From Microbacterium sp. MYb62 (GTDB lineage: Bacteria; Actinomycetota; Actinomycetes; Actinomycetales; Microbacteriaceae): a stretch of DNA of 64,000 bases. Below are positions 42,991-51,859 of the stretch, piece by piece. Each line of letters opens with the position of its first letter. Within the stretch, counting starts at the first letter, position 1. The position numbers and the translations under genes were made by a program. The notes under the pieces are model-generated. The model saw nothing but the letters and a program-made list of their open reading frames with translations, was not told where the DNA came from and ran no database searches. The stretch lies in assembly GCF_002979475.1 (NCBI RefSeq), contig NZ_PCOY01000002.1, positions 1 through 64,000 of the forward strand, given 5' to 3'.

Positions 42991-44277
42991 TCAGTCGAGC
43001 AGATCGTGGCGGACGATGACCTGGTCGCGCTCCGGGCCGACGCCGATCACCGAGATGCGCGTGTTGCTCATCTTCTCGAGCGCCAGCACGTAGTCCTGCG
43101 CGTTCTGCGGCAGGTCCTCGAAGGTGCGCGCAACCGAGATGTCTTCGTTCCAGCCCGGGAAGTACTCCAGGATCGGCTTCGCGTGGTGGAAGTCGGTCTG
43201 GTTGACCGGCACCTCGTCGAAACGCTCGCCGTCGACGTCGTAGGCGACGCACACCGGGATCTGCTCGAGACCGGTGAGGATGTCGAGCTTGGTGAGCACG
43301 AGGTCGGTGATGCCGTTGATGCGCGTGGCGTAGCGCGTGATGGGCGCGTCGTACCAGCCGACTCGGCGCGGACGGCCGGTGGTGGTGCCGAACTCGAAGC
43401 CCTGCTTGCGCAGCCACTCGCCCTGCTCGTCGAAGAGCTCGGTCGGGAACGGGCCCGAGCCGACGCGGGTCGTGTACGCCTTGACGATGCCGACGATGCG
43501 GTCGAGCGCACCGGGTCCCACTCCCGCACCCGTCGCCGCGCCTCCGGCCGTGGCCGACGACGAGGTCACGAACGGGTAGGTGCCGTGGTCGATGTCGAGC
43601 ATCGTCGCCTGTCCACCCTCGAACACGACGACCTCGCCGCGGTCCAGGGCCTGTGCGATCAGGTAGCCGGTGTCGGCGACCATCGGCCGCAGCCGCTCGG
43701 CGTACGACAGCAGGTCTTCGACGACCTCGTCGGCGGTGATCGCGCGGCGGTTGAAGATCTTCACCAGCAGGTGGTTCTTCTGGTCGAGGGCGCCCTCGAC
43801 CTTCTGGCGCAGGATGTTCTCGTCGAACAGGTCCTGCACGCGGATGCCCACGCGGTTGATCTTGTCGGCGTATGCCGGACCGATGCCGCGACCGGTCGTG
43901 CCGATCATGCGCTTGCCGAGGAAGCGTTCGGTGACCTTGTCGAGCGTGCGGTGGTACTGCGTGATGATGTGCGCGTTGGCGCTGACCTTGAGACGTGAGA
44001 CGTCGATGCCACGAGCGGCGAGCGCTTCGAGCTCGAAGAACAGCACCTCGAGGTCGACCACGACGCCGTTGCCGATCACGGGTGTCACACCGGGAGACAG
44101 GATGCCTGAGGGCAGCAGGTGCAGCGCGTACTTCTCGTCACCCACGACGACGGTGTGTCCGGCGTTGTTGCCGCCGTTGAACTTCACCACCCAGTCGGTG
44201 CGCTCACCGAGAAGATCGGTGGCCTTGCCCTTTCCTTCGTCGCCCCACTGCACGCCGACGATAACGATTCCTGGCAT
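42991..44277 (-). CDS. purA: Adenylosuccinate synthetase
   Basis: This 428 aa enzyme joins IMP and aspartate, using GTP, in the first committed step of AMP synthesis. It has the GTP-binding loop [12 protein letters not shown] (7-18) with catalytic Asp13, the NNAGHT motif, [14 protein letters not shown], and the C-terminal aspartate-binding region with [11 protein letters not shown]. Length and motifs are full-sized for bacterial PurA. The ATG at 44277 places Asp13 at the family position. Confidence 0.97.
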   Translation of the reverse strand: MPGIVIVGVQWGDEGKGKATDLLGERTDWVVKFNGGNNAGHTVVVGDEKYALHLLPSGILSPGVTPVIGNGVVVDLEVLFFELEALAARGIDVSRLKVSANAHIITQYHRTLDKVTERFLGKRMIGTTGRGIGPAYADKINRVGIRVQDLFDENILRQKVEGALDQKNHLLVKIFNRRAITADEVVEDLLSYAERLRPMVADTGYLIAQALDRGEVVVFEGGQATMLDIDHGTYPFVTSSSATAGGAATGAGVGPGALDRIVGIVKAYTTRVGSGPFPTELFDEQGEWLRKQGFEFGTTTGRPRRVGWYDAPITRYATRINGITDLVLTKLDILTGLEQIPVCVAYDVDGERFDEVPVNQTDFHHAKPILEYFPGWNEDISVARTFEDLPQNAQDYVLALEKMSNTRISVIGVGPERDQVIVRHDLLD

Positions 44278-44520
44278 GGGTAACCCCCTGGCTTTCGCCG
44301 GGTTTGCACCGGCCGATGAGCTGGCCCTCTTCGGGCGGTCCCATCCTATCGAAGGGTTCCGGTGCGCCCTTTTCGGGTGTCACCGAGAGCCCGGCGAAGT
44401 CGAAGGTGACCATCAGGTCGACGGGCCACTCCGGGTTCGGCGAGCCCCGACCATCGGTGTATCCCCCAGCGAGGGCGCCGTGCCGACGAGATACGCGCCG
44501 TCGGGCACGGCGATCAGCGA
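44278..44520. other. Intergenic leader of purA
   Basis: This 243 bp stretch holds no convincing gene. On the minus strand TAGGAT (44348-44343) is a fair -10 for purA, giving a leader of about 60 nt with the hairpin-forming sequence CCGGTGCAAACCCGG before the start. No known riboswitch was recognised. The remainder up to 44520 shows no clear signal. Confidence 0.45.
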
Positions 44521-45321
44521 CTAGTTGTGTAGGGCGATGATGGCCTCAGCGACGGGGGCATGCCGGCGTCGCTGATCTTCGCTCCAATAGCCGAGTAGGT
44601 GCAGCGTCGCGGTCCGGAATAGCAACGCTCGTAGCAGCAGCTGGCGCCAGTGCTCGATCCCGAAGTCGTGGCTCAAATCCTGCACGGGATACCCATGCCA
44701 ACAGGCGGCGTCGACCACTGCAATAGCAGCGCCAAGACCGGGAGGACGCCAATACGGGGCCCAGTCGATGACAAAGGGAGGATGTCCCTCGGCGAACATC
44801 ACATTGCCTAACAGGTCTCCGTGGATCACCTGTTCGGATGCTGCGATCGACCAGCACTCGCTCTCGAGGCGCTCGAGGAAGCTATCGGTCGGTGGTGCCG
44901 CCTCACCCCAGGCGATCCGGTCAGCTCGACTCCACGGGTCCGACGATGCCTCGATGAACGACGGACGAGGCTCCGAGGCAATGGCTGCCTGAAACGCCAG
45001 ACCCGCCTGCACTATGTCATCGACACGAGTTTCATCTGGCGCGCCGGGCACCCACTCCATCGCATGCCACCCGTCTCGAACCCAGTTGCCCTCATGGTCC
45101 ACGAGAGGTCGAGGGACACTGAACTCGCTCGACTTCTGCAATCTAGACAAGACCCCCGATTTCCAGGCCGTCTCAACGACGTCCCCCGTCGGTCTGAGAA
45201 CAACGTCACCAAACCGCCACGTCAGACCCCGCCCGCCGGGCAGCAACTCCGGGGCTCCTACGCCACCGAATGCTCCGGCTGTCTGTGAGGACGGCGGCAC
45301 CGATCGAATCGTCTCCACCAT
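44521..45321 (-). CDS. Aminoglycoside phosphotransferase-like kinase (TIGR02569-type)
   Basis: This 266 aa protein has a kinase-like fold with the catalytic segment VIHGDLLGNV (Asp as base) and the metal-binding VIDWAPYWRPPG. The N-lobe is short. Blocks such as LPGGRGLTWRFGDVVLRP fit the actinobacterial group annotated TIGR02569, whose substrate is unknown. GATGAGGGC precedes the ATG. GC is somewhat lower than in neighbours (near 60 %), as also in the phosphatase upstream, so the pair may have been acquired together. Confidence 0.75.
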   Translation of the reverse strand: MVETIRSVPPSSQTAGAFGGVGAPELLPGGRGLTWRFGDVVLRPTGDVVETAWKSGVLSRLQKSSEFSVPRPLVDHEGNWVRDGWHAMEWVPGAPDETRVDDIVQAGLAFQAAIASEPRPSFIEASSDPWSRADRIAWGEAAPPTDSFLERLESECWSIAASEQVIHGDLLGNVMFAEGHPPFVIDWAPYWRPPGLGAAIAVVDAACWHGYPVQDLSHDFGIEHWRQLLLRALLFRTATLHLLGYWSEDQRRRHAPVAEAIIALHN

Positions 45322-45358
45322 GCCCTCATCTAACCGTGCTCTGCCGGACCCACGTGAC

Positions 45359-45982
45359 TCAGGAGCTGAGGTGGACGGTGTCGTTGAGGCGAGCGACCGT
45401 ACGGTTGTGGAAGTAGTCGTCTTCAACCAGTCGGGTGATGCTGCCGGAGTCCACGGTGAAGCTCGCGTGGGTGAGAGCATCGAGCGGCATGCCGATCCAG
45501 TGAGCGATGACGAGGGTCGCGGTTCCTCCGTGGGTGACGATGATCTTCTGTCGAGGGGAGTCAGACAGGATCATCTCCATGCCTGCGTAAACACGACGCG
45601 CCCATTGAAGTTTCGTTTCGGCACCTTCGAGTCCTTCGTCATGGTCCATTCGTTCGCCGTCCAGCGGTGGCGGCACGAATCTCTCACGGAACCAGGCATC
45701 GGGCTTGCCCTCGCCGGCGCCGTAAGACTTCTCGCGCAGCTCGGCCAGCCATATCGGCTGAAGATCTAGGCGCTCCCCGATAGCAGCCGCGGTTTGGGCG
45801 GTCCGGCGAAGGTCGGAGCTATAGAGCGCTGCGTCCGACTGCACGCTCGTTGCTAGGGCCGATGCAATTCGTTGAGCCTGTTCGACTCCGCGCTCCGTCA
45901 GTTCCGAGTCGAACCATCCTCCGACGCGGTGTTCCACGTGATGGGTTGCTTCGGGATGAGTCACGACGAAGAGTTCTTTCAC
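45359..45982 (-). CDS. Histidine phosphatase-family protein with atypical active-site start
   Basis: This 207 aa protein has the phosphoglycerate-mutase-like fold. Motifs are FVVTHPEATHHVE at the N-terminus, SSDLRRTAQTA, an acidic ERMDHDEGLEGAE loop and IIVTHGGTATLVI with the second catalytic His. The usual RHG motif reads THP: His9 (the phospho-acceptor) is kept but the preceding Arg, which normally binds phosphate, is Thr. This variant occurs in some family members; activity is uncertain. It is a likely small-molecule phosphatase. It precedes the phosphotransferase-like gene by 37 bp on the same strand. Confidence 0.8.
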   Translation of the reverse strand: MKELFVVTHPEATHHVEHRVGGWFDSELTERGVEQAQRIASALATSVQSDAALYSSDLRRTAQTAAAIGERLDLQPIWLAELREKSYGAGEGKPDAWFRERFVPPPLDGERMDHDEGLEGAETKLQWARRVYAGMEMILSDSPRQKIIVTHGGTATLVIAHWIGMPLDALTHASFTVDSGSITRLVEDDYFHNRTVARLNDTVHLSS

Positions 45983-46118
45983 ATCCGCGATCTAAGCACG
46001 CCATTGCGCATCGGTTTGCGCCCCCTCGGTGTCCCCATGGCCTGCCGAAAACGATCGCTTGGGGTGGATCGATGATCTCGATCCACCCCAACTGACGACT
46101 TTCGTGAGATCGGACAGT

Positions 46119-46137
46119 CGGCTCGCCCGATGTCGGA
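46119..46137. repeat. Solo half-arm repeat, copy A
   Basis: The 19 bp sequence CGGCTCGCCCGATGTCGGA recurs exactly at 49424-49442. It differs at few positions from one arm of the 59 bp palindrome (GCCCGATGTCGGA against GCCAGATGTCGGA). The two copies are direct repeats that flank the membrane-protein gene and the two tandem paralogues. Confidence 0.65.
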
Positions 46138-46158
46138 TTCAGGGACGCTCGGCGCCGG

Positions 46159-46536
46159 TCAGAACACGTACAGCTGGCCGAGGATCAGGATGACGATGAA
46201 GAAGGCGACGGCGATCCCCCCGATGATCGTGAGGGTCCGTGCCGAGAGCTTCGCGACACCCCACCCCACGAGGAAGGGGAGCGCGAGGAGCATGATCGCG
46301 ACGATCCACCAGAACGCCGTGTAACCGCCTACGGTGGCCTCCGACAGCCGACCGCCGAACAGCTGCTGGGACATCGGATGGGTCGCGAAGCGCACTGCCG
46401 CGCTGATCGGAACGCCGACGAAGACGAAGACGATGAGCCCGATCAGCGCGCCCCACAGGGTCGGGCTGCCACCGCCGCTCAGCACCCCTCCGTGGAGTTC
46501 GGGCTGCTGCTGCCGTTGGTTCTTGCGCTCCGTCAT
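46159..46536 (-). CDS. Hypothetical membrane protein, three helices
   Basis: This 125 aa protein has a Gln-rich polar N-terminus (ERKNQRQQQPELHGG) and three hydrophobic segments (about 27-50, 70-90, 97-122). The family was not recognised. The ATG at 46536 is preferred because the upstream in-frame sequence is not protein-like. It stands alone on the minus strand, and the 46537-46824 gap beyond it holds no visible gene. Confidence 0.65.
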   Translation of the reverse strand: MTERKNQRQQQPELHGGVLSGGGSPTLWGALIGLIVFVFVGVPISAAVRFATHPMSQQLFGGRLSEATVGGYTAFWWIVAIMLLALPFLVGWGVAKLSARTLTIIGGIAVAFFIVILILGQLYVF

Positions 46537-46824
46537 GGCACAGGAGCCTATCCCCCGGGTGGGCGCGGGGTGGTCGATCGCACACTCTTCGCCGGTGCGG
46601 GGACGGAAGTCACCAGGGTGACCTGTAGCAACGACCCACTCCACACGAGCGCGCGCTCAGCTCAGCGCCCGGCGGGCGTTCCACCCGCTGTTGACGCTGG
46701 GTCGCTATGTTTGTGGCGGCTCGTGTGTGCGCAACACGTGAACCAGAGCCTGCCGCATCTGATCAGCCTCCCCAGAGGAAGCCTCTCGCCGTCGACGTCG
46801 GGCCGACCTCTCCCCCTTCGAGCG

Positions 46825-48084
46825 TCATCGACGCCCCTCGGCGGCTCGGTTCCGTGCGTTGGCCTCGATCTCTCGCACCCGCGCGTAGTGCGCCTCGATG
46901 CGCAGGGCTTGCGCTGATTCGGGGGCGGGATACCTCAGAGACGCCGGCATGACCGCGGCCGCCTGGGCGCACCGCCCGTCGCCCGCGGGATCGAGCACCC
47001 CTCGGAAGCCGGCGGGGATCCACGGATCGCCGCTCAGCCGAAGGAGCTCATCCGCCTCGGCCGGGTGCTCCGTCCAGCGGTGCAGAGTCCCCTGGCCGTT
47101 GGCCTTCGTGCGGGTGGGGTCGAGATGCGGAGCGACCATCTCGGCGTACTCCGGCTCGAACCAGGTCATCCATTGCGGCGCAGTCGGCAATCCGCTCCAC
47201 GGGTCTTTGAGCTTGACGTCCATGAGCGGATGAGCCGTTCCGTACCGACTCGTATTGACCTCGGCGAACGCGAAGAAGGAGCCGGTCCGTTCGGCGAGCG
47301 CGACGAAGAACGGCTCGATGGCATCCAGGGCTTCGAGCTTCTCGAGCCGATCGAGCTCGAACTTCAGTCGGATCGATTGGGTTCGGCGCTCCAGGTCGTT
47401 CGTCCACCCGTCGATGGTCCCGTGCTCGATCGGCTTGCCCGCGAGAATGAGATCACTGATGTAGCAGTCCTCGCGGTACCTGGCGTCGAACTGCGCGTCG
47501 TCGTCGCGGGGGAACCGTCCCTGGAAGGGTTCGTGGGTGCCGAATCGCGGAGGCACGCCGGGCTTGAAGAACTCGCGGGCGGTACGGAGGTAGATCTCGG
47601 CGAGATCCTTGTCGTTGGCGTCGTCGAGCAGTCGGTACCAGCGCAGGTGCAGAAAGCGCGGTTGCGGGGGTTCCGGCTCTGGCTCCGGCTCGGGCTCCGG
47701 CGGCTCGTAAGTCTGTGGGTCGATCACCGTGCCGTCGACACGCTCCGCCAACCGTGCGGCGAACGCCGTCGCCACAGCCAGCTTCGTCTCGTCTACGCTG
47801 AACGAGAATCCTGCGCCCGTCTGCACGTCGTACGACACGTGGATGCTGTACAGCACCGTCGCATCCGCGACCTCGGGCCACCCCTCCGGGATGCGCTCCG
47901 GCTCCAGCAGATCGGGACCATCCAGCTCGAACGCCATCGCGCCGCCGCGCTTGTGCACGATCGACGAGATCGTCTGCGACCTCCGATCAACCTTGGCCTT
48001 GAGCCCGCGCACCGACGAGACCACCTTCGCCAGCTCCCTCGCCGTCAGTGAGACCTTTCCATACACCTCGAGGTCATATGACAT
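46825..48084 (-). CDS. Uncharacterised protein, paralogue A of a tandem pair
   Basis: This 419 aa soluble protein begins MSYDLEVYGKVSLTARELAK. An N-terminal beta/alpha domain (about 1-135) ends in an acidic Pro-Glu repeat linker (EPEPEPEPEP). A second domain (about 145-400) contains Trp- and Arg-rich blocks such as LHLRWYRLLDD, FFVALAERTGSFFAFAEVNTSRY and WMTWFEPEYA. It has no signal peptide or membrane helix. The next gene encodes a clear paralogue with the same two domains. I do not recognise the family; the MSYDL opening and paired arrangement recall immunity-protein clusters, but no toxin gene is adjacent. Confidence 0.75.
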   Translation of the reverse strand: MSYDLEVYGKVSLTARELAKVVSSVRGLKAKVDRRSQTISSIVHKRGGAMAFELDGPDLLEPERIPEGWPEVADATVLYSIHVSYDVQTGAGFSFSVDETKLAVATAFAARLAERVDGTVIDPQTYEPPEPEPEPEPEPPQPRFLHLRWYRLLDDANDKDLAEIYLRTAREFFKPGVPPRFGTHEPFQGRFPRDDDAQFDARYREDCYISDLILAGKPIEHGTIDGWTNDLERRTQSIRLKFELDRLEKLEALDAIEPFFVALAERTGSFFAFAEVNTSRYGTAHPLMDVKLKDPWSGLPTAPQWMTWFEPEYAEMVAPHLDPTRTKANGQGTLHRWTEHPAEADELLRLSGDPWIPAGFRGVLDPAGDGRCAQAAAVMPASLRYPAPESAQALRIEAHYARVREIEANARNRAAEGRR

Positions 48085-48183
48085 CGACCACTCCCCTCCG
48101 AATCGTCTGCCCCCATCCTGTCGGATGAGACGGACACCAGAAGGACACGATTACATCGGGCGCAGCACCGGGGGATGCGGCCG

Positions 48184-49317
48184 TCAGCGACTGCGCGTCA
48201 GACCTCTCGTCGACCGGAGGCGCTCAGGCATGATCCTCGCGGTGGCCGTCGCCACTCGGCGATCATCGGCGTCACCCTGAAGGGGAAGGAAGTCCTCGGG
48301 GATCCACGGTTCCCGCTCGGTGGTTGCTGAGGCGGGAATCGCGGGCGAAGGGCGGCTGACGTGGAGAAGCCCCCGGTCGGACTCCCGAAGCTCCCCCGTC
48401 GTCAAGTGCGACTGCACGAGGGCGGCGTAGTCGGGGGCGAGCCAGCTCAACCACGGCGCCTGCCGGGGCAGGCCCGCCCATTCTCCCCATCGCGCCATTG
48501 CGACGGGAGGGTTGTACCTCGATCGCCGGACGTCCGCGCAGGCGAAGAAGCTGTCCGTGCGCCGAGCAAGGTCGACGAAGAAGGCCTCGACCGCACCGGC
48601 GAGACGGGGCTTGAGCAAAGTGGAGGCGTCGAACACGAGACCCAGGCGTTGACGCTCGCCGATCTGATCTCGAGACCACTCATCGAGGAATCCGTAGAGC
48701 AGCGGCTTGCGTCCGCTGATCTGCATCCGCTGGGAGGCGCATTCCTCTCGATACAACCTGTCGACTCCCGCTGCGCCTTCCTTCGCGAACTTCGCGAAGG
48801 GGGACCAGCACCCGAAGGTCCTCGGCAGAGCACGGGGGAAGAACTCCTCCGCCGATGCGACGTAGTGCGCAGCGAAGGCGTCGCCGTCGTCGTCCAGGCT
48901 CCGGAACCATTCCAGATGCAGGAAGTACTCGGGTTCCGGCGGGAGTGCAGGCGCAGCCGGTTCCGGTTCGGTCTGCCAGTCGACCACCGTCCCCTTGACC
49001 CGCTGGGCGAGCCGATCGGCGAAGGCGAGCGCGAGCGCCGTATTGGTCTCCCCCTGCCCGTCGTAGGTCACGGAGATGCTGTACTGCACTCGCAGCCGGG
49101 TGAGATCCGGTCTCCCCTCGGGAAGATCCTCACGCTCCAGCCGAGTCGGACCGTCGAGGATGAAGCAGTGCTCTCCCGAGTCCGCCCGCACGACGGCCGA
49201 GATCCCTCCGGATCCCGGGTCGACCTGCGCATGCAGAGCCCGATCCTCCACGAGTACGTCGACCAGCTGACGCGCACTGAGCGACAGTGTGCCGAAGACA
49301 TCGAGGTCGTACGACAC
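48184..49317 (-). CDS. Uncharacterised protein, paralogue B of a tandem pair
   Basis: This 377 aa protein is collinear with paralogue A: MSYDLDVFGTLSLSARQLVD, a Pro/Ala-rich linker (EPEPAAPALPPEPE), LHLEWFRSLDD, FFVDLARRTDSFFACADVRRSRY and WLSWLAPDYA. The two differ enough to suggest an old duplication with specialisation. The conserved FFxxLAxRTxSFFAxA core is probably the functional heart of the second domain. It is on the minus strand, 99 bp from paralogue A, and divergent from the EamA transporter. Confidence 0.75.
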   Translation of the reverse strand: MSYDLDVFGTLSLSARQLVDVLVEDRALHAQVDPGSGGISAVVRADSGEHCFILDGPTRLEREDLPEGRPDLTRLRVQYSISVTYDGQGETNTALALAFADRLAQRVKGTVVDWQTEPEPAAPALPPEPEYFLHLEWFRSLDDDGDAFAAHYVASAEEFFPRALPRTFGCWSPFAKFAKEGAAGVDRLYREECASQRMQISGRKPLLYGFLDEWSRDQIGERQRLGLVFDASTLLKPRLAGAVEAFFVDLARRTDSFFACADVRRSRYNPPVAMARWGEWAGLPRQAPWLSWLAPDYAALVQSHLTTGELRESDRGLLHVSRPSPAIPASATTEREPWIPEDFLPLQGDADDRRVATATARIMPERLRSTRGLTRSR

Positions 49318-49423
49318 CGGACATCACCTCTCCTTCAGGCAGAGCTTGCTCGTCCAACCGTAGAGCCCAAGCGGCCACCGACCGGCACGGTGGCCGAAAA
49401 ACGTGCGGACCATGTCGCTTCCC

Positions 49424-49442
49424 CGGCTCGCCCGATGTCGGA
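49424..49442. repeat. Solo half-arm repeat, copy B
   Basis: Exact direct copy of the 19 bp sequence at 46119-46137. It lies in the divergent region between paralogue B and the EamA gene, just before the EamA ribosome-binding site. Confidence 0.65.
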
Positions 49443-49463
49443 AGCCCCTGCCAGGATCGAAGG

Positions 49464-50414
49464 ATGGCAGAAGCCGCATCCGGCGATCCCGAGATCCGCA
49501 CGAGCACCCGCGCAACCAACAGCACCGATGCACCGAAGAAGCAGGGCGCGCTCGTACTCATCGCCGCCCTGGTGACGGTGGTGCTCTGGGCGTCCGCCTT
49601 CATCGGCATCCGCGGCGCAGGCCCGCACTACGACCCGGGTGCACTGGCACTGCTGCGGATGGCCGTCGGCACCGTCGTGCTGACGATCATCGCCGTGCGC
49701 CACGGCATCCGCATCCCGGAACGCCGCCACTGGCTGCTGATCGCGGTGTGGGGCGTCGGCTGGTTCTGCGTCTACAACCTCGCCCTCAACAGTGCAGAGC
49801 TCACGCTCGACGCCGGAACCGCCGCGATGGTCGTGAACCTCGCGCCCCTCATGGTCGTCGTCTTCAGCGGACTGTTCCTTCGCGAGGGGTTCCCCAAGCC
49901 GCTCGTCATCGGGGCGCCCATCGCGTTCCTCGGCGTCGTCCTGATCGGCATGAACTCGTCCACCAGCGCAGGCCCCGACATCACGGGTCTGCTCCTCGCC
50001 CTCCTCGCCGCGGTCATGTACGCCGGGTGCACGCTCGTGCAGAAGCGGCTGCTCACCTCGGGCGTCGACCCGACCACCCTGACCTGGCTCGGAGCGGGCG
50101 TCGGCACCATCGCGCTCCTCCCCTGGATCGGCACCCTCATCGGCTCACTCCAGACGGCCCCGCTGGATGCGACGCTCTGGATCGTCTACCTCGGCATCTT
50201 CCCCACCGCGATCGCCTTCACGACCTGGGCCTACGTGCTGCAGCGCAGCACCGCGGGACAGACGTCGGCCACGACCTACGTCGTGCCGGCGATCGCGATC
50301 CTGATGTCGTGGGCGATCCTCGGCGAGGTGCCGACGCCACTGATGTTCCTCGGCGGGGCGCTGTGCCTGCTCGGCGTGCTCATCACGCGTCTGCGGTGGC
50401 GTCGACGCGCCTGA
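49464..50414 (+). CDS. EamA/DMT-family transporter
   Basis: This 316 aa membrane protein has ten predicted helices in two five-helix EamA repeats (start ALVTVVLWASAFIGIRGAGP; second repeat from LLLALLAAVMYAGCTLVQKRL). Members move metabolites such as amino acids, nucleosides or drugs; the specificity is unknown. GAAGG precedes the ATG at 49464. The polar N-terminus of about 27 residues is Thr/Ser-rich. Convergent with the MscS-type gene (18 bp apart). Confidence 0.88.
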   Translation: MAEAASGDPEIRTSTRATNSTDAPKKQGALVLIAALVTVVLWASAFIGIRGAGPHYDPGALALLRMAVGTVVLTIIAVRHGIRIPERRHWLLIAVWGVGWFCVYNLALNSAELTLDAGTAAMVVNLAPLMVVVFSGLFLREGFPKPLVIGAPIAFLGVVLIGMNSSTSAGPDITGLLLALLAAVMYAGCTLVQKRLLTSGVDPTTLTWLGAGVGTIALLPWIGTLIGSLQTAPLDATLWIVYLGIFPTAIAFTTWAYVLQRSTAGQTSATTYVVPAIAILMSWAILGEVPTPLMFLGGALCLLGVLITRLRWRRRA

Positions 50415-50432
50415 CGCCAATTGTGACGCCCG

Positions 50433-51857
50433 TCAGCGCCCGGTGATCACCCCGCGCGCGATCCCCAGCTCCGCGAGCCGAGATGCGGCGAGCGTGCGCT
50501 TGAGTTCGAGCGACTCCCCGATCTCCGCGGCCAGGCGGGGTCGTGTGCGGATCAGGGCGTCGATCGTGTCGAGCGGCAGCACCACGACGGTCAGGATCTC
50601 GCCCGCGACCGTCACGGCCTGCGTGCGCTCGCGGGTGAGCGCAGTCTGCCCGATGAGGTCGCCCTTCTCGGCGGCGGCGAACTCGACGCGTCCGCCTTCC
50701 ACCTCGAGGGCGAGCGCCGCCCGGCCCGACAGCACCACGCGCACCTCGTCGGGCACGACACCGCTGGGCAGCACGATCTCGCCGACGCCGTAACGCTCCA
50801 GCCGGGCCTGGGTGAGCACGCCCTCGATGTCGTCGTCGCGCAGATGCAGAGTCGGTGCGATCTGGTGCATCGCCTCGACCAGGCGCTGCGGCTCGGCGAG
50901 CGGGTCGGTGGAGTCTCCGTCGAGGGCGAACCCCCGACGCCGGGCCGCATACCAGAGCCAGGAGAGGTACATCGAGAGGGCCCGGGATGCATCGGCAGGA
51001 CCCGCCACCGGGATCGACACCGAGTACGCACCCGCACCCGAGTAGTCGACGGTCGCGCGCTCGCGCTGCAGCCGCATCGGGAGCGAGTCGGCCACTTCGA
51101 CGAGGAGGGCGATCACCTCGTGCGGAGGATCGTCTGTCGAGAACTTCACGGCCGTCTCGGAGTAGTACGGCCCCTCGGGCTCGCTCATGTTGGTGAACGA
51201 GGCCCCGGAGAGCGATGAGTTCGGCACGATCTGGATGCCCGAGCCCGTGTCGATGTGCACCGCGCGCCAGTTCACCTCGACGACCCGGCCCTTCACACCC
51301 GCGGCATCGAGCCAATCGCCGATCTTGAACGGCTGCTCGAACAGCAGCAGCAGACCCGAGATCACCCCTCCCACCGCGTTCTGCAGCGCGAGGCCGATCA
51401 CGATCGATCCGACACCGAGCGCCGTGAAGAGTCCGCCGACGTCGGCATCCCACACCCACGAGAACAGCAGCGCGAGCCCGACGCCCACCAGCACCAGCCG
51501 ACCGATCTCGACGAAGATCGACGGGATGCGCTCGCGCCACGACCCCGGCTTCGCGTTGGCGAACAGCGCGACGTTGAAAGCCGACAGCACGAGCAGGATG
51601 ATGAGGAACCCGAACACGGTCGCCACGACGCGGGTCCACACCTGATCGGCGGGCGACTGGATCGCGAACACGAGCAGCGCGAACAGTGCCCCGACCGGGA
51701 TGACCCAGTTGCGCAGCATCCGCAGCGGCTTCGCCACGGGATTGCCGCGTCGGGTGAGCGTGCCGATGAGTTCTGTGAGCACGACCAGCAGCACGGGCAC
51801 ACCGACCGCGAGGCCGATGATCCACCAGCCCCAACCGCCCGTGAACACGTCGCCCAT
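50433..51857 (-). CDS. MscS-type channel with C-terminal cyclic-nucleotide-binding-like domain
   Basis: This 474 aa protein has four predicted membrane helices. The pore helix and MscS beta domain follow (LGVGSIVIGLALQNAVGGVISGLLLLFEQPFKIGD, residues about 150-185), then a cytoplasmic vestibule region and a cNMP-binding fold at about 340-470. In the latter the phosphate-binding cassette reads KGDLIGQTALTRERTQAVTV. The usual Glu of GE and the Arg that grips the cyclic phosphate appear to be Gln in both places, so ligand binding may be lost or altered. The ATG at 51857 overlaps nothing and lies 2 bp after the receptor cyclase stop. Probable osmotic release valve gated by the partner's signal. 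Confidence 0.85.
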   Translation of the reverse strand: MGDVFTGGWGWWIIGLAVGVPVLLVVLTELIGTLTRRGNPVAKPLRMLRNWVIPVGALFALLVFAIQSPADQVWTRVVATVFGFLIILLVLSAFNVALFANAKPGSWRERIPSIFVEIGRLVLVGVGLALLFSWVWDADVGGLFTALGVGSIVIGLALQNAVGGVISGLLLLFEQPFKIGDWLDAAGVKGRVVEVNWRAVHIDTGSGIQIVPNSSLSGASFTNMSEPEGPYYSETAVKFSTDDPPHEVIALLVEVADSLPMRLQRERATVDYSGAGAYSVSIPVAGPADASRALSMYLSWLWYAARRRGFALDGDSTDPLAEPQRLVEAMHQIAPTLHLRDDDIEGVLTQARLERYGVGEIVLPSGVVPDEVRVVLSGRAALALEVEGGRVEFAAAEKGDLIGQTALTRERTQAVTVAGEILTVVVLPLDTIDALIRTRPRLAAEIGESLELKRTLAASRLAELGIARGVITGR

Positions 51858-51859
51858 GA

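Noticed and set aside
44204..44413. Short minus-strand frame across the purA start
   Set aside because: It overlaps purA in another frame and turns Arg-rich; the upstream half is best read as untranslated leader.
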